64,000 bases of DNA from Lactifluus volemus (Eukaryota; Basidiomycota; Agaricomycetes; Russulales; Russulaceae), in assembly GCA_022376515.1 (NCBI GenBank), contig WTXI01000003.1, forward strand, positions 186,001 to 250,000, read 5' to 3'. The notes beneath the pieces are model-generated. The model saw only the letters and a list, made by a program, of their open reading frames with translations, ran no database searches and had not been told where the DNA came from. This document shows, one piece after another, positions 35,826 to 46,468 of this stretch. Within the stretch, counting starts at the first letter, position 1, and each line of letters opens with the position of its first letter. A program made the translations under genes and the position numbers.

Positions 35826-36298
35826 TACATACTTGTTGATAGGTTGTGAATTGTTGTGGTGCAATGGTATTATAGATTTGAGTGATTGTCGTAAGCCTGA
35901 GAGTTCGAACCCTGAGATAGCCAACTTCTGTGCTTGTAAGAGCTGATTATGTGAGTGAACGTGAGAAATTCTTACTTGAGCAAGATTAGAATAAGACCAT
36001 GTATTTCCCTTATCATTTCATGGGTTTAGGATATAGCTCGCAAAGTAAGCTTAAATCCGAGTTTTTAATATTTAATAATTTATAAAAAGGGATTACAAGG
36101 GATTGCAAGGGATTGTAATAACTTGTTAGTCATACAATCCCTAGATAACCTCAAAAATCCCTAGATGATGCAAAATGGCCGAAATAGAGGTGGGAGGTAT
36201 TGTTCAAACAATTTTATTAACTGGATTATAAATGTGGACAAGGGATTGCAATCCCTAGTAATCCCTAGCAATCCCTAATTTGAGAAGTTTTCGCGATG

Positions 36299-36381
36299 TC
36301 GATGCCTTCCTCGAGGAATGCCCATTTAGTAGCAAGATCCGCTGTCTGTGGCGGCATGGGGTATTGACTGATACCAACCAT
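36299..36381 (-). other. CUL1: orphaned first 28 codons of CUL1-B
   Basis: Start codon and N-terminal coding sequence of copy B, separated from the rest by the insertion. The upstream flank to about 36520 matches the promoter side of copies C and D (block ACGTATTAAGCAAT). Confidence 0.8.
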
Positions 36382-36544
36382 CACAGGGAGAGTCGGGTGG
36401 GAAGGACCTGTCGTTGACCGTAGTCCACTTACACGTATTAAGCAATCAATTTATTAGAATAGGCAGGGCAGGGGCCAGGACCGGCTCTAAGAGGACCGGC
36501 CCGGCTCACTCGTCCGTCTAGGCATACAGTACTGTAGAAACGCC

Positions 36545-36980
36545 TGCCCCTGCGGGGAACCCCTTCAGACCGTAGACCATGTGGTCTCGCATTGCCCACT
36601 ATATACAGACGCCCGCCAAGAAATCCTCCGCCCGATCGACCGCGATATTTCCCTCCCCGTTCTCCTAGGCACAGCCGAGGGTGGTGCTGCCATGACCCGC
36701 TTCCTGAAAGCGACGCGCGCCTGCATAGCCCCGAGAGAAGCGTGGAACCCGGGATGATGTCCCTTTAGATAGATTGTACACCTTCTCACTGTAGATAGTA
36801 CCCACTCTCTACTCCCTTCCCCGCCCCAAAACAGCCATCCTTCCGTCCAGCCCAACGTTATACCTCACCCACATTCCCCCCGCCGCCTGATCCATTCCTG
36901 TACCCATAGGGACCGCGTCTTTGTCATAGTCACATGTTGCGGGATATAAATGCTGATTTAAAAAAAAAAAAAAAAAAAAA
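36545..36980 (+). mobile_element. third LINE tail with zinc-knuckle end, different family
   Basis: A 436-bp 5'-truncated LINE insertion: a 14-bp target duplication ACTGTAGAAACGCC at 36531-36544 and 36981-36994, and a poly(A) of about 20 bases at 36961-36980. The remaining coding piece reads CPCGEPLQTVDHVVSHC, the cysteine/histidine motif at the C-terminus of many LINE RT proteins, ending at a stop near 36757. The 3' untranslated region is unlike that of the other two LINEs. It lies exactly between CUL1-B's promoter side and CUL1-C's 3' flank. Confidence 0.9.
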
Positions 36981-37215
36981 ACTGTAGAAACGCCGACGTT
37001 GTCAGCTCAAACCTTGCATGCAATTGCCACTGCCGCACGTGATGAGGGGATGAGACTTTAACATAAACATATACTACATAAGAGCATTAATAAGAACACG
37101 AATATCGACTGCATCTTGCAAGCAAGGTAAATGCTACAACAACTTATCCCGGAATACTGGACAGACAAGGGCAGAAATAGGCAAGACTAAAAGTACTGAA
37201 CCGGATACCTTTCCA

Positions 37216-39931
37216 CTATGCAATGTAAGCGAACGTGTCTTGGGTATCGTCAACGAGTTTTATGTACCCCTGATCTAGGAGCATTTCGATCGCCTGTGTT
37301 CAGGGCGAGATCAGTAGCATCGCATTCTCAACCTCAACAGCGAATAGAATAGAAAGCAACAGACCTTCTTGATAGCAGGGACATCTGGCGTAAAGCGCTT
37401 CGATAGCTCCGAAATAACCTCCTGGATAAGCAACTCATTTTCCATAGTCTTCCGCGCTTTCATGATCCTGTCGTGTAACACACTAGTTTCAGACGGATGT
37501 CCCATAATACCGTACAAACAGGATAAGTACGTACCGGACAATGGTCGCTAGAATAATGTATTTCCGATCCTCGTCGACCGTCTTCAGTACATCACTCGAC
37601 TCAGCCTTGACCTCGGCCTTCGTTGGCTGATTCAAGTTCACGCGGATCTTCTTCGACTCGAAATCTAAAAGTGTTAGGTGAATCAAGTGATCGAGTCTTA
37701 ACAGGAAGTAGGACCCACGGAGATTGAGATCGTACTGGTCGGCCCCATCGCTGATCAGGATGCCAGACCTCACAAGAGGTTGCAGCACCTGCGTGAGAAC
37801 GTCTCTCCCAACGTTGATCGCAGTTCCGAGCTCATCCAGTGAGAGGCTGTCCCTATTATTGTACTCCAGCAATACTGTCATCTGATACGTGCTTGTCATA
37901 AAGATGTACTTTTGATTAAGATAAGTGGTCTGCAGCTCGTTCTTTGAATAATTCCACAGCCATGCGAGCTTGCGGTGCGGATGCATTCTCTCATAGAATT
38001 TCTGAAAGAGGTCGTAGGGTAATCGAATGTCAGTCGGAACTATGAAGCTGCCTTTTGGTCGACTGAGTGGCCAGAAGTTTGTACCGAGAATCATCACACT
38101 GAATGTTATGTTCATATCGGCGTGGTTCTGACTCTGCACCACGTGCTCCTTGAAAGATTCCGTCAAATCCTGGCTGAGACTTATGTCTGCAGCGTTGGTG
38201 AGCAGTCTCTTCGCGTTTAACAGAGCGGAGGGTCATACCAGTGAACATGCGTTGAAGCTTGATCGTGTACTTGGAACCGCAGGCCTCTTTCAATTTCGAG
38301 ATCATGCTTGCCTCGGCTTCATCTGATTCAGATAATCCGTGGATGAGACGCTTAGACAGCTTGGTCGAGTAGAACGTTTGGAAGACATCCTTCTCCTTGA
38401 GGTAGTTGAATATGATCATCTATGAATGCGCCTGAGTAGTGACCTTACAATAGCTAATCTGACGACCACTTACAACGCGATTCAGTGAGCCCTCAAGGTC
38501 GCTCTTCTCGGCCAACTTGTTACTCTTGCGTAGCAATGCATCTGCGTGCTTGGCAAGTAGTTCAGGTGATCTGCTCGATAGCACGCCTGTCACGGCATTG
38601 TGATTGACGAACTCTCGACATGCCCTATCAATGCTCGCAAAGAAGCCAGCTTCACCCCTGAAGCTGTGGTTGACGGTATCAGAATATTTTGTGTGCACCT
38701 CAAGCAGAGCATCGACGTAGGCTGTCGGGTCCAGTTCGTCTATGGTTGCGGAATCTGTTCCTACTAATGTGGCAATCGCTGCGAGTCCGGTCCTCTTCAC
38801 GTGTTCCTCGAACTTCTTCCGCAGGGGCTCTAGACCTTCTGGGATGCGGGAGAGTAGAGAATACATGCGCCGAAGATCCTGATCTTTGTCGTAGTCCAAC
38901 AGACTTTGGAAGGTATCCCACATGAGTTCCGCATGCGTGCGAACTAGGACGTCTTCACATTTACTGATGAGCAACTTGCGTGTAGTTGTATGTAGATACC
39001 ATTCCACACGGTCTTCTTCCTCCTTTAGACGCTCTTCGGCCTTGTTGAGATAATCCAACAGGTTGTTCTCTGCAAGGAATGAGTCGGACTCGAGCTTGTA
39101 GTATGCCTCTGTGGCATTAAGAAAAGGAATCTCAAAGTGTTCCTTGTAAATCGAGAGAGAAACTTTGTTCAAGTTGGTCTCATTGATACCGAGGGAGACG
39201 AATGAGTCGATGACCTTTTTTACAAGACCCTGGTCAATGGTCTCGCCGTTCCTCTGCTGCTCTATGAGGCGCAAGATCGTTCCAGTGAGATTTGGTTGCT
39301 TTCCTTGTATATGTTGAAAAAAATCGTCTCGCCATTGCACAAGAGCAAGCTAAGGATCCATGCTTAAGCTGAACCAGAGGAACGAGTGGAAGAACGCACG
39401 GTGTATAAGGGAAAGATGCCCCTTCTCCCCTCATCGCGCTCTCGCTTCACCCAGCGTTGATTCAGATATCTGAATAGACGGTTTATGTAATTCGCGCCTG
39501 TTGTATATCTATCCCATTCGCCGGAATAATACTTCAAGAGGAGCCCATTTTGTAGAGTATCTGAATGCTTTAGCGGACGTCATTCGCGGCTCTTTCTTCT
39601 TGATTTTAACGCCTTACCTCTTTCAAATGTCGGAAATGCTGTACAAAGTAATGGATGAGTTCATGGTATAAGTCGGACCCTACCAGATCAGGACCGGCTG
39701 AAGGGATAGGTCAGCACGAAGTAGCCTGAAGGTGAGAGACAGAGACAGACAAGACGTGTTAGAGCTAGTGCAATAGTTGTATGCCACGGTATACAAGCTC
39801 ATATACCTGGTATGGGATACGCCTGTTTGAAGCTTGGTCATGATGTGGTCGACACCTTCCTCGAGGAACGCCCATGCAGTAGCAATATCCGCCGTCTGTG
39901 GAGGCATAGGGTATTGACTGATACCAGCCAT
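37216..39931 (-). CDS. CUL1: cullin-1 copy C, intact (772 residues)
   Basis: The only copy that reads without a break. Exons: 39931-39751, 39697-39618, 39567-39400, 39349-38474, 38419-38239, 38186-37535, 37467-37365, 37293-37216; lengths sum to 773 codons including the stop. N-terminal Skp1/F-box-binding helices include [11 protein letters not shown] and [11 protein letters not shown]; the cullin homology core has [20 protein letters not shown] and [12 protein letters not shown]; the winged-helix end holds [19 protein letters not shown], the Nedd8 Lys in IVRIMKARK, and AYIA at the C-terminus. Size matches typical Cul1/Cdc53 (about 760-780). In fungi CUL1 drives cell-cycle and nutrient-linked protein turnover. 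POP5-C lies 278 bases upstream on the same strand. Confidence 0.93.
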
Positions 39932-40208
39932 CACGGGGAGAGTTGAGTAGGAAGGACCTGCTATGACTCGGACCCACCGAAACGGTAGTCCTCTTAGACG
40001 TATTAAGCAATTTGTTATTGGATAGGCAGACCGGAGTGGACCGGCCCGGACCCCGGACATAGGAAGTGTTTGTCGTACAAATGGCACATACAGTAGGACA
40101 CTGTAAGAAAGCATCTGAGCGTGCATGAGAAAAATTGCTCCTGCTTCTATGAGGCCAACGATGATGCAAATGCGAACGTGTGAAAGCCTTCCACGCTTCT
40201 TGGGCCCG

Positions 40209-40972
40209 TTAGTCCTGTACCTCCTCAATCTCCTGCATGCTCGTTTCGAAATGTGCCACGGTATCTTTACCCATTGCGGTACTGTACCTATGCAGAGACC
40301 AGTGAACACCATCATTACAATCTATGTGCGAACCCCTCAAAAAAGTGGAACGTACCATACACACCTACACCTGCCTTTACCCGAGCAATAGCCTCCCGAT
40401 TCCACTCGACTGCAGCAATCTGCGCGTGCTTGAGCGTACCTAGAAAATAACGGTCCAAGGCCCGTTCACACATATAGAAGAGGCCGCATACAAAGCCGAA
40501 GGGAAACCGTACCTGAGACGTGAATTACATGCGGCACCACCCTGCACCCTTCTCCACCACCAACTCTGTCCAAAAGTGCAGCCGCTGCCCAAGTGGTACG
40601 TGCTGCTATACCCCGCGCGACGCGTACGATACAAAGGTGAGTCATAGGTGAGAAGTACTTGACTTTATCCCACCGCGTCAGCCTCGTGCCTCTCGCATTA
40701 AAAAAAAAAAAAAACGTACCAGCAAGCGAGGCGCCGACTTCACCCCAACCCGTATCTCCAAAGTGTAATAGCATGCTCTGCTTCAGTGCCGCAAAAACAT
40801 CTTTTCCGGACATATCCTGTAGAGTTGGAGTCGTGATATGGCATAGCTTGGAGCGGAGGCAGAGGCAGGGATGAATTCGATGAGGAGCCAGCGGTTCTGA
40901 TAACGCGCGGGTTAAGGCTGTTTTGATGGTCGCAAAAGTGGGGACTAAAAACGGTACTTTGAATCGAACCAT
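40209..40972 (-). CDS. POP5: RNase P/MRP subunit Pop5, copy C, with frame breaks
   Basis: Protein subunit shared by RNase P (tRNA 5' maturation) and RNase MRP (rRNA processing). The five-codon exon 1 (MVRFK, 40972-40958) is followed by an intron, then NRWLLIEFIP, MSGKDVFAALKQS, FGDTGWGEVGASLA, an intron with a 14-base T run just after its donor, KYFSPMTHLCIVRVARG, VVPHVIHVSG, an intron, TLKHAQIAAVEWNREAIARV and finally AHFETSMQEIEEVQD. The frame shifts within the loop after NRWLLIEFIP (near 40815-40870) and again near 40268, where copy D has one more base. The order and spacing of motifs leave little doubt about the family; whether this copy works depends on those bases being real. Confidence 0.8.
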
Positions 40973-41230
40973 GGGAGAGACTTGTACTGTACAAAGTTTA
41001 GCGTAAGTTTTAGCTAACTTGGAGCCGCACGCGGCATAGCATGACTCATGATCTTGGCACTACAAAAAGGACGGGACATCTTGGTTTTCATCACCCACAG
41101 ACATGCCAGCTAAGAGGAAACTCATTTCTGATCTTGCCTCGTTCCGATACGCTCCAGTAAAGCTCGAAAGGGAGATGCAGAAACCGCAACTGCCTCCTCC
41201 TTCTACAATCCAACTCCCAAACACAACAAG

Positions 41231-41278
41231 ATGGATTACGTGGCCAAAAGTATAAAAAAAATCTTATCTACGTGGGTT
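41231..41278 (+). pseudogene. first 16 codons of MGMT left at the duplication breakpoint
   Basis: MDYVAKSIKK matches the start of the full gene at 45725, then the sequence changes at 41279. The upstream divergent promoter region shared with POP5 is also duplicated. Confidence 0.85.
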
Positions 41279-41540
41279 GCCGAGTCCAAGCAGATGCATA
41301 CGGAGGCGCGGCCCGGAAAGTGGACCTCATTTTCGAATCCCATTGTCGACTCCATTCAGCCAACTTTGAAAGAGGCGACCGATTCTGGGACCTCAGGGTG
41401 CTGCTCGAGATGCATGTATTCACCTTGTACAGTATGCACGTACAAACTAGTAACATAATAGAGGGAGTTGGGTGGAATCGCGGGGGCGGTAATTAATATT
41501 GGCTTAGATTATCATCTCCCTAGCATTGGACCAACATTTA
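41279..41540. other. junction segment homologous to CUL1 3' flanks
   Basis: This piece between the duplicated units contains GCATACGGAGGCGCGGCCCG and AGTATGCACGTACAAACTAG. It is similar, inverted, to 27980-28190 downstream of CUL1-A, and part of it is similar to 29345-29430 downstream of CUL1-B. It marks a shared 3' flank of the ancestral CUL1 locus. Confidence 0.7.
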
Positions 41541-41702
41541 CAATATAGAAATGCGAAGATTGTGGGCTCAAACCTTGCTTGCAGTTCCCACTGCACGTGA
41601 TGAAGGGATGAGACCGAGACATAAACATACACGACATAAGAGCATTAATAAGAACACGAATTTCGACTGCTACAAACATCTTGCAAGCAAGGTACCTTTC
41701 CA

Positions 41703-44415
41703 CTATGCAACGTAAGCGAATGTGTCTTGGGTATCGTCAACGAGTTTTATGTACTCCTGCTCTAGGAGCATTTCGATCGCCTGTGTCAGGGCGAGATCAG
41801 TAACACCGCTTTCTCAACCTCAACAGCGAATAGAGTAGAAAGCAACAGACCTTCTTGATAGCAGGGACATCTGGCGTAAAGCGCTTCGATAGCTCCGAAA
41901 TAACCTCCTGGATAAGCAACTCATTTTCCATAGTCTTCCGCGCTTTCATGATCCTGTTGTGTAACACACTAGTTTCAGACGGATGTCCCATGATACCGTA
42001 CAAACAGGATAAGTACGTACCGGACAATGGTCGCTAGAATAATGTATTTCCGATCCTCGTCGACCGTCTTCAGCACATCACTCGACTCAGCCTTGACCTC
42101 GGCCTTCGTTGGCTGATTCAAGTTCACGCGGATCTTCTTCGACTCGAAATCTAAAAGTGTTGCGTGAATCAAGTGATCAAGTCTTGACAGGAAGTAGGAC
42201 TCACGGAGATTGAGATCGTACTGGTCGGCCCATCGCTGATCAGGATGCCAGACCTCACAAGAGGTTGCAGCACCTGCGTGAGAACGTCCCTCCCAACGTT
42301 GATCGCAGTTCCGAGCTCATCCAGTGAGAGGCTGTCCCTATTATTGTACTCCAGCAATACTGTCATCTGATACGTGCTTGTCATAAAGATGTACTTTTGA
42401 TTAAGATAAGTGGTCTGCAGCTCGTTCTTGGAATAATTCCACAGCCATGCGAGCTTGCGGTGCGGATGCATTCTCTCATAGAATTTCTGAAACAGGTCGT
42501 AGGGTAATCGAATGTCAGTCGGAACTGTGAAGCTGCCTTTTGGTCGACTGAGTGGCCAGAAGTTTGTACCGAGAATCATCACACTGAATGTTATGTTCAT
42601 GTCGGCGTGATTCTGACTCTGCACCACGTGCTCCTTGAAAGAATCAGTCAAATCCTGGCTGATACTTATGTCTGCAGTGTTGGTGAGCAATCTCTTCGCA
42701 TTTGACAGAGCGGAGGATCATACCAGTGAACATGCGTTGAAGCTTGATCGTGTACTTGGAACCGCAGGCCTCTTTCAATTTCGAGATCATGCTTGCCTCG
42801 GCTTCATCTGATTCAGATAATCCATGGATGAGACGCTTAGACAGCTTGGTCGAGTAGAACGTTTGGAAGACATCCTTCTCCTTGAGGTAGTTGAATATGA
42901 TCATCTATGAATGCGCCTGAGTAGTGACCTTACAATAGCAAATCTGACGACCACTTACAACACGATTCAGCGAACCCTCAAGGTCGCTCTTCTCGGCCAT
43001 CTTGTTACTCTTGCGTAGCAATGCATCTGCGTGCTTGGCAAGTAGTTCAGGTGATCTGCTCGATAGCACGCCTGTCACGGCATTGTGATTGACGAACTCT
43101 CGACATGCCCTATCAATGCTCGCAAAGAAGCCAGCTTCACCCCCGAAGATGTGGTTGACGGTATCAGAATATTTTGTGTGGACCTCAAGCAGAGTATCAA
43201 CGTAGGCTGTCGGGTCCAGTTCATCTATCGTTGCGGAATCTGTTCCTACTAATGTGGCAATCGCTGCGAGTCCGGTCCTCTTCACGTGTTCCTCGAACTT
43301 CTTCCGCAGGGGCTCTAGACCTTCCGGGATGCGAGAGAGTAGAGAATACATGCGCCGAAGATCCTGATCTTTGTCGTAGTCCAACAGACTTTGGAAGGTA
43401 TCCCACATGAGCTCCGCATGCGTCCGAATGAGGACGTCTTCGCATTTACTGATGAGGAACTTGCGTGTAGTTGTTTGTAGATACCACTCCACACGGTCTT
43501 CTTCCTCCTTTAGACGCTCTTCGGCCTTGTTGAGATAATCCACAGGTTGTTCTCTGCAAGGAATGAGTCGGACTCGAGCTTGTAGTATGCCTCTGTGGCA
43601 TTAAGAAAAGGAATCTCAAAGTGTTCCTTGTAAATCGAGAGAGAAACTTTGTTCAAGTTGGTCTCATTGATACCGAGGGAGACGAATGAGTCGATGACCT
43701 TTTTTACAAGACCCTGGTCAATGGTCTCGCCGTTCCGCTGCTGCTCTATGAGGCGCAAGATCGTTCCAGTGAGATTTGGTTGCTTTCCTTGTATATGTTG
43801 AAAAAAATCGTCTCGCCATTGCACAAGAGCAAGCTAAGGATCCATGCTTAAGCCGAACCGGAGGAACGAGTGGAAGAACGCACGGTGTATAAGGGATAGA
43901 CGCCCCTTCTCCCCTCATCGCGCTCTTGCTTCACTCAGTGTCGATTCAGATATCTGAATAGACGGTTAATGAAATTCGCGCCTGTCGTATATCTATCCCA
44001 TTCGCCGGAATAATACTTCAAGAGGAGCCCATTTTGTAGAGTATCTGAATGCTTTAGCGGACGTCATTCGCGGCTCTTTCTTCTTAATTTTAACGTCTTA
44101 CCTCTTTCAAATGTCGGAAATGCTGTACAAAGTAATGGATGAGTTCATTGTATAAGTCGGACCCTATCAGATCAAGACCGGCTGAAGGGATAGGTCAGCA
44201 CGAAGTAGCCTGAAGGTGAGAGACAGAGACAGACCAGACGTGTTAGAGCTAGTGCAATAGTTGTATGCCACGGTATACAAGCTCATATACCTGGTATGGG
44301 ATACGCCTGTTTGAAGCTTGGTCATGATGTGGTCGACACCTTCCTCGAGGAACGCCCATGCAGTAGCAATATCCGCCGTCTGTGGAGGCATAGGGTATTG
44401 ACTGATACCAGCCAT
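41703..44415 (-). CDS. CUL1: cullin-1 copy D, two single-base frameshifts
   Basis: Same eight-exon structure as copy C, start [12 protein letters not shown] at 44415, stop at 41703. Two bases are missing relative to C: one at 43541-43543, after AENNL in exon 4, and one at 42229-42231 (CCC on the plus strand against CCCC in C), in the same position as the lesion in copy A. Otherwise all cullin motifs are present, including [20 protein letters not shown] and the neddylation segment [11 protein letters not shown]. If the missing bases are real, the product would be truncated after about 190 residues. If they are read errors, this is a second working copy. Confidence 0.88.
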
Positions 44416-44691
44416 CACGGGGAGAGTTGAGTAGGAAGGACCTGCTATGACTCGGACCCACCGAAACGGTAGTCCTCTTAGACGTATTAAGCAATTTGTT
44501 ATTGGATAGCAGACCGGAGTGGACCGGCCCGGCCCCCGGACATCGGAAGTGTTTGTCGTACAAATGGCACATACAGTAGGACACTGTAAGAAAGCATCTG
44601 AGCGTGCATGAGAAAAATTTGCTCCTGCTTCTATGAGGCCAACGATGATGCAACGCGAAACATGTGAAAGCTTCCACGCTTCTTGGGCCCG

Positions 44692-45454
44692 TTAGTCCTG
44701 TACCTCCTCAATCTCCCGCATGCTCGTTTCGAAATGTGCCACAGTATCTTTACCCCGTTGTGGTACTGTACCTATGCAGAGACCAGTGAACACCATCATT
44801 ACAAGCTATGTGCGAACCCCCCAAAAAAAGTGGAACGTACCATACACACCTACACCTGCCTTTACCCGAGCAATAGCCTCCCGATTCCACTCGACTGCAG
44901 CAATCTGCGCGTGCTTGAGCGTACCTAGAAAAAACGACCCAGGCCCGTTCACACCTATAGAAGAGGCCGCATACAAAGCCGAAGGGAAACCGTACCTGAG
45001 ACATGAATTACATGCGGCACCACCCTGCACCCTTCTCCACCACCAACTCTGTCCAAAAGTGCAGCCGCTGCCCAAGTGGTACGTGCTGCTATACCCCGCG
45101 CGACGCGTACGATACAAAGGTGAGTCATAGGTGAGAAGTACTTGACTTTATCCCCACCGCGTCAGCCTCGTGCCTCCTCGCATTAAAAAAAAAACGTACC
45201 AGCGAGCGAGGCGCCGACTTCACCCCAACCCGTATCTCCAAAGTGTAATAGTATGCTCTGCTTCAGTGCCGCAAAAACATCTTTTCCAGACATTCCTGTA
45301 GAGTTGGAGTCGTGATATGGTCATGGCTTGAGCGGAGGCAGCAGAGGCAGGGATGAATTCGATGAGGAGCCAGCGGTTCTGATAACGCGCGGGTTAAGGC
45401 TGCTTGATGGTCGCAAAAGTGGGGATTAAAAAACGGTACTTTGAACCGAACCAT
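44692..45454 (-). CDS. POP5: RNase P/MRP subunit Pop5, copy D
   Basis: Duplicate of POP5-C with the same exon plan (exon 1 at 45454-45440, MVRFK). Here the last exon reads in frame to a normal acidic end, FETSMREIEEVQD, with its stop at 44692. The loop after NRWLLIEFIP still changes frame near 45295-45350, by a different number of bases than in copy C, so at least one copy carries an indel there. It is divergent from MGMT, with about 270 bases between the two start codons, which probably share a bidirectional promoter. Confidence 0.8.
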
Positions 45455-45724
45455 GGGAGAGACTTGTACTGTACAAAGTTTAGCGTAAGTTTAGCTAACT
45501 TGGAGCCGCACGCGGCATCATGTTATCTAGCGAGCATGACTCATGATCCTGGCACCACAAAAAGGACGGGACATCTTGGTTTTCATCACCCACAGACATG
45601 CCAGCTGAGAGGAAACTCATTTCTGATCTTTCCTCGTTCCGATACTCTCCAGTCAAGCTTGCAAAGGGAGATGCAGAAACCGAGATGCCTCCTCTTCTAC
45701 AATCCAACTTCCAAACACAACAAG

Positions 45725-46284
45725 ATGGATTACGTGGCCAAAAGTATTAAAAAAAACCTTATCTACGTGGGTTCACTCATTACTGATCACTTTGAAGGCG
45801 AGATGACGGTCTACTACCCCCAAACGCGCTCCGAACGCGACGCGTTCCGTACCGAGAACGGCAAACGCGTCCCGCCACACCATTGGGCGGTGTACGATCT
45901 AATCCGTACGATCCCAGTGGGCAAAGTATCGACTTACAAAGACGTCTGCGCTGCGCTCGGTGAGGGTTCCCCGCGCTCTGTCGGCGGCGCGTTGCGCAAT
46001 AACCCGTTCGCACCGCGTATTCCTTGTCATCGCGTCATTGCTCGAGTTTTTTTGTCGGTGGGTTCAAGGGAGAATGGATGTCGTCATCGCCAGTGGAAAA
46101 TGTCGGCGAACGGTGGAAGAAGAATTGGCATGAGCCGTTCAAGGGTGGTGGGATGGGCCCGTTGCAGAATGAGAAGGTTCGTATGCTCGCTCAGGAGGGC
46201 GTTGAGTTTGGAAAGGATGGCAAGATGTTGGTTAGTCGGGATGTTGTGTGGAAGTTTGATGGCGGACTGGAGGCGGAAAAATAA
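45725..46284 (+). CDS. methylated-DNA-protein-cysteine methyltransferase (MGMT/Ogt type)
   Basis: Suicide DNA-repair protein that moves alkyl groups from O6-alkylguanine to an active-site Cys. It shows VYDLIRTIPVGKVSTYKDVC (helix-turn-helix entry), RSVGGALRNNPF, and the active-site PCHRVIA. One base appears missing at about 46041, because VGGFKGEW and the C-terminal FGKDGKMLVSRDVVWKFDG follow only after a one-base shift. Length, about 185 residues, fits the family. The active-site Cys is present, so this is not an alkyltransferase-like (ATL) protein. The start codon is shared with the truncated copy at 41231, supporting that choice. Confidence 0.88.
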
Positions 46285-46468
46285 GCCAGGTGTAACCGTA
46301 ATTCGCTCTCCATGCTTTGAACAACGAGACTACTGTTAGTACACGTAACCGATTGTCAACGGTGACAGAAGTTGATGAGCAACCAAACTGCATTATAAGG
46401 TGACGACAATAGTTTACAGATACAAGCCCCAAAAGACAAAACACACAAGGGGGAGGAACTGCAAAATC

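Larger units (their letters stand above)
33163..36298. mobile_element. inverted-repeat DNA element carrying a host-type gene, inserted in CUL1-B
   Basis: The ends are inverted repeats: CATCGCGGAAACTTCT at 33163-33178 against the complement of AGAAGTTTTCGCGATG at 36283-36298 (15 of 16 matches). Similarity continues inward in degenerate form: GGCCATTTTG, TAACAAGTTATT and CAATCCCTTG occur in matching order on both arms over about 200 bases. The interrupted cullin codon lets the site be read exactly, and the flanking duplication is only TC (2 bp), or 3 bp if the terminal base is counted differently. That excludes hAT and MULE-like elements and would suit CACTA/Plavaka-type or mariner-type transposition, although TA is absent. 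No transposase is visible. The interior gene is listed separately. Confidence 0.75.
30489..36381 (-). pseudogene. CUL1: cullin-1 copy B, split by a 3.1 kb insertion in exon 1
   Basis: The start codon at 36381 ([12 protein letters not shown]) and the first 28 codons lie right of an inverted-repeat element. The gene resumes at 33162 with [10 protein letters not shown] and continues through all remaining exons to AYIA and a stop at 30489. No frameshift was found in the body: SERADQYDL at the site where copies A and D slip, intact [31 protein letters not shown] and [10 protein letters not shown]. Only the insertion appears to inactivate it. It differs from C at many residues, so it is an older duplicate, or one under relaxed selection. 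Confidence 0.85.
36995..41278. repeat. tandem segmental duplication, unit 1 (CUL1-C, POP5-C, start of MGMT)
   Basis: This 4.3 kb block and the one at about 41540-45772 are near-identical and in the same orientation: CUL1, POP5, then the first bases of MGMT. Unit 1 stops abruptly 48 bases into MGMT at 41278, where ACGTGGGTT joins unrelated sequence. Unit 2 continues into a full MGMT gene. Small differences include a deletion of about 70 bases in unit 2 just after the CUL1 stop. Confidence 0.9.
41541..45772. repeat. tandem segmental duplication, unit 2 (CUL1-D, POP5-D, MGMT start)
   Basis: Second copy of the 36995-41278 block, extending uninterrupted into full-length MGMT. Nucleotide differences from unit 1 are scattered, with several single-base gaps in homopolymers. 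Confidence 0.9.

Noticed and set aside
33163..36298. Interpretation of the element as an LTR retrotransposon
   Set aside because: The ends are inverted, not direct, repeats; there is no tRNA primer site, gag or RT.
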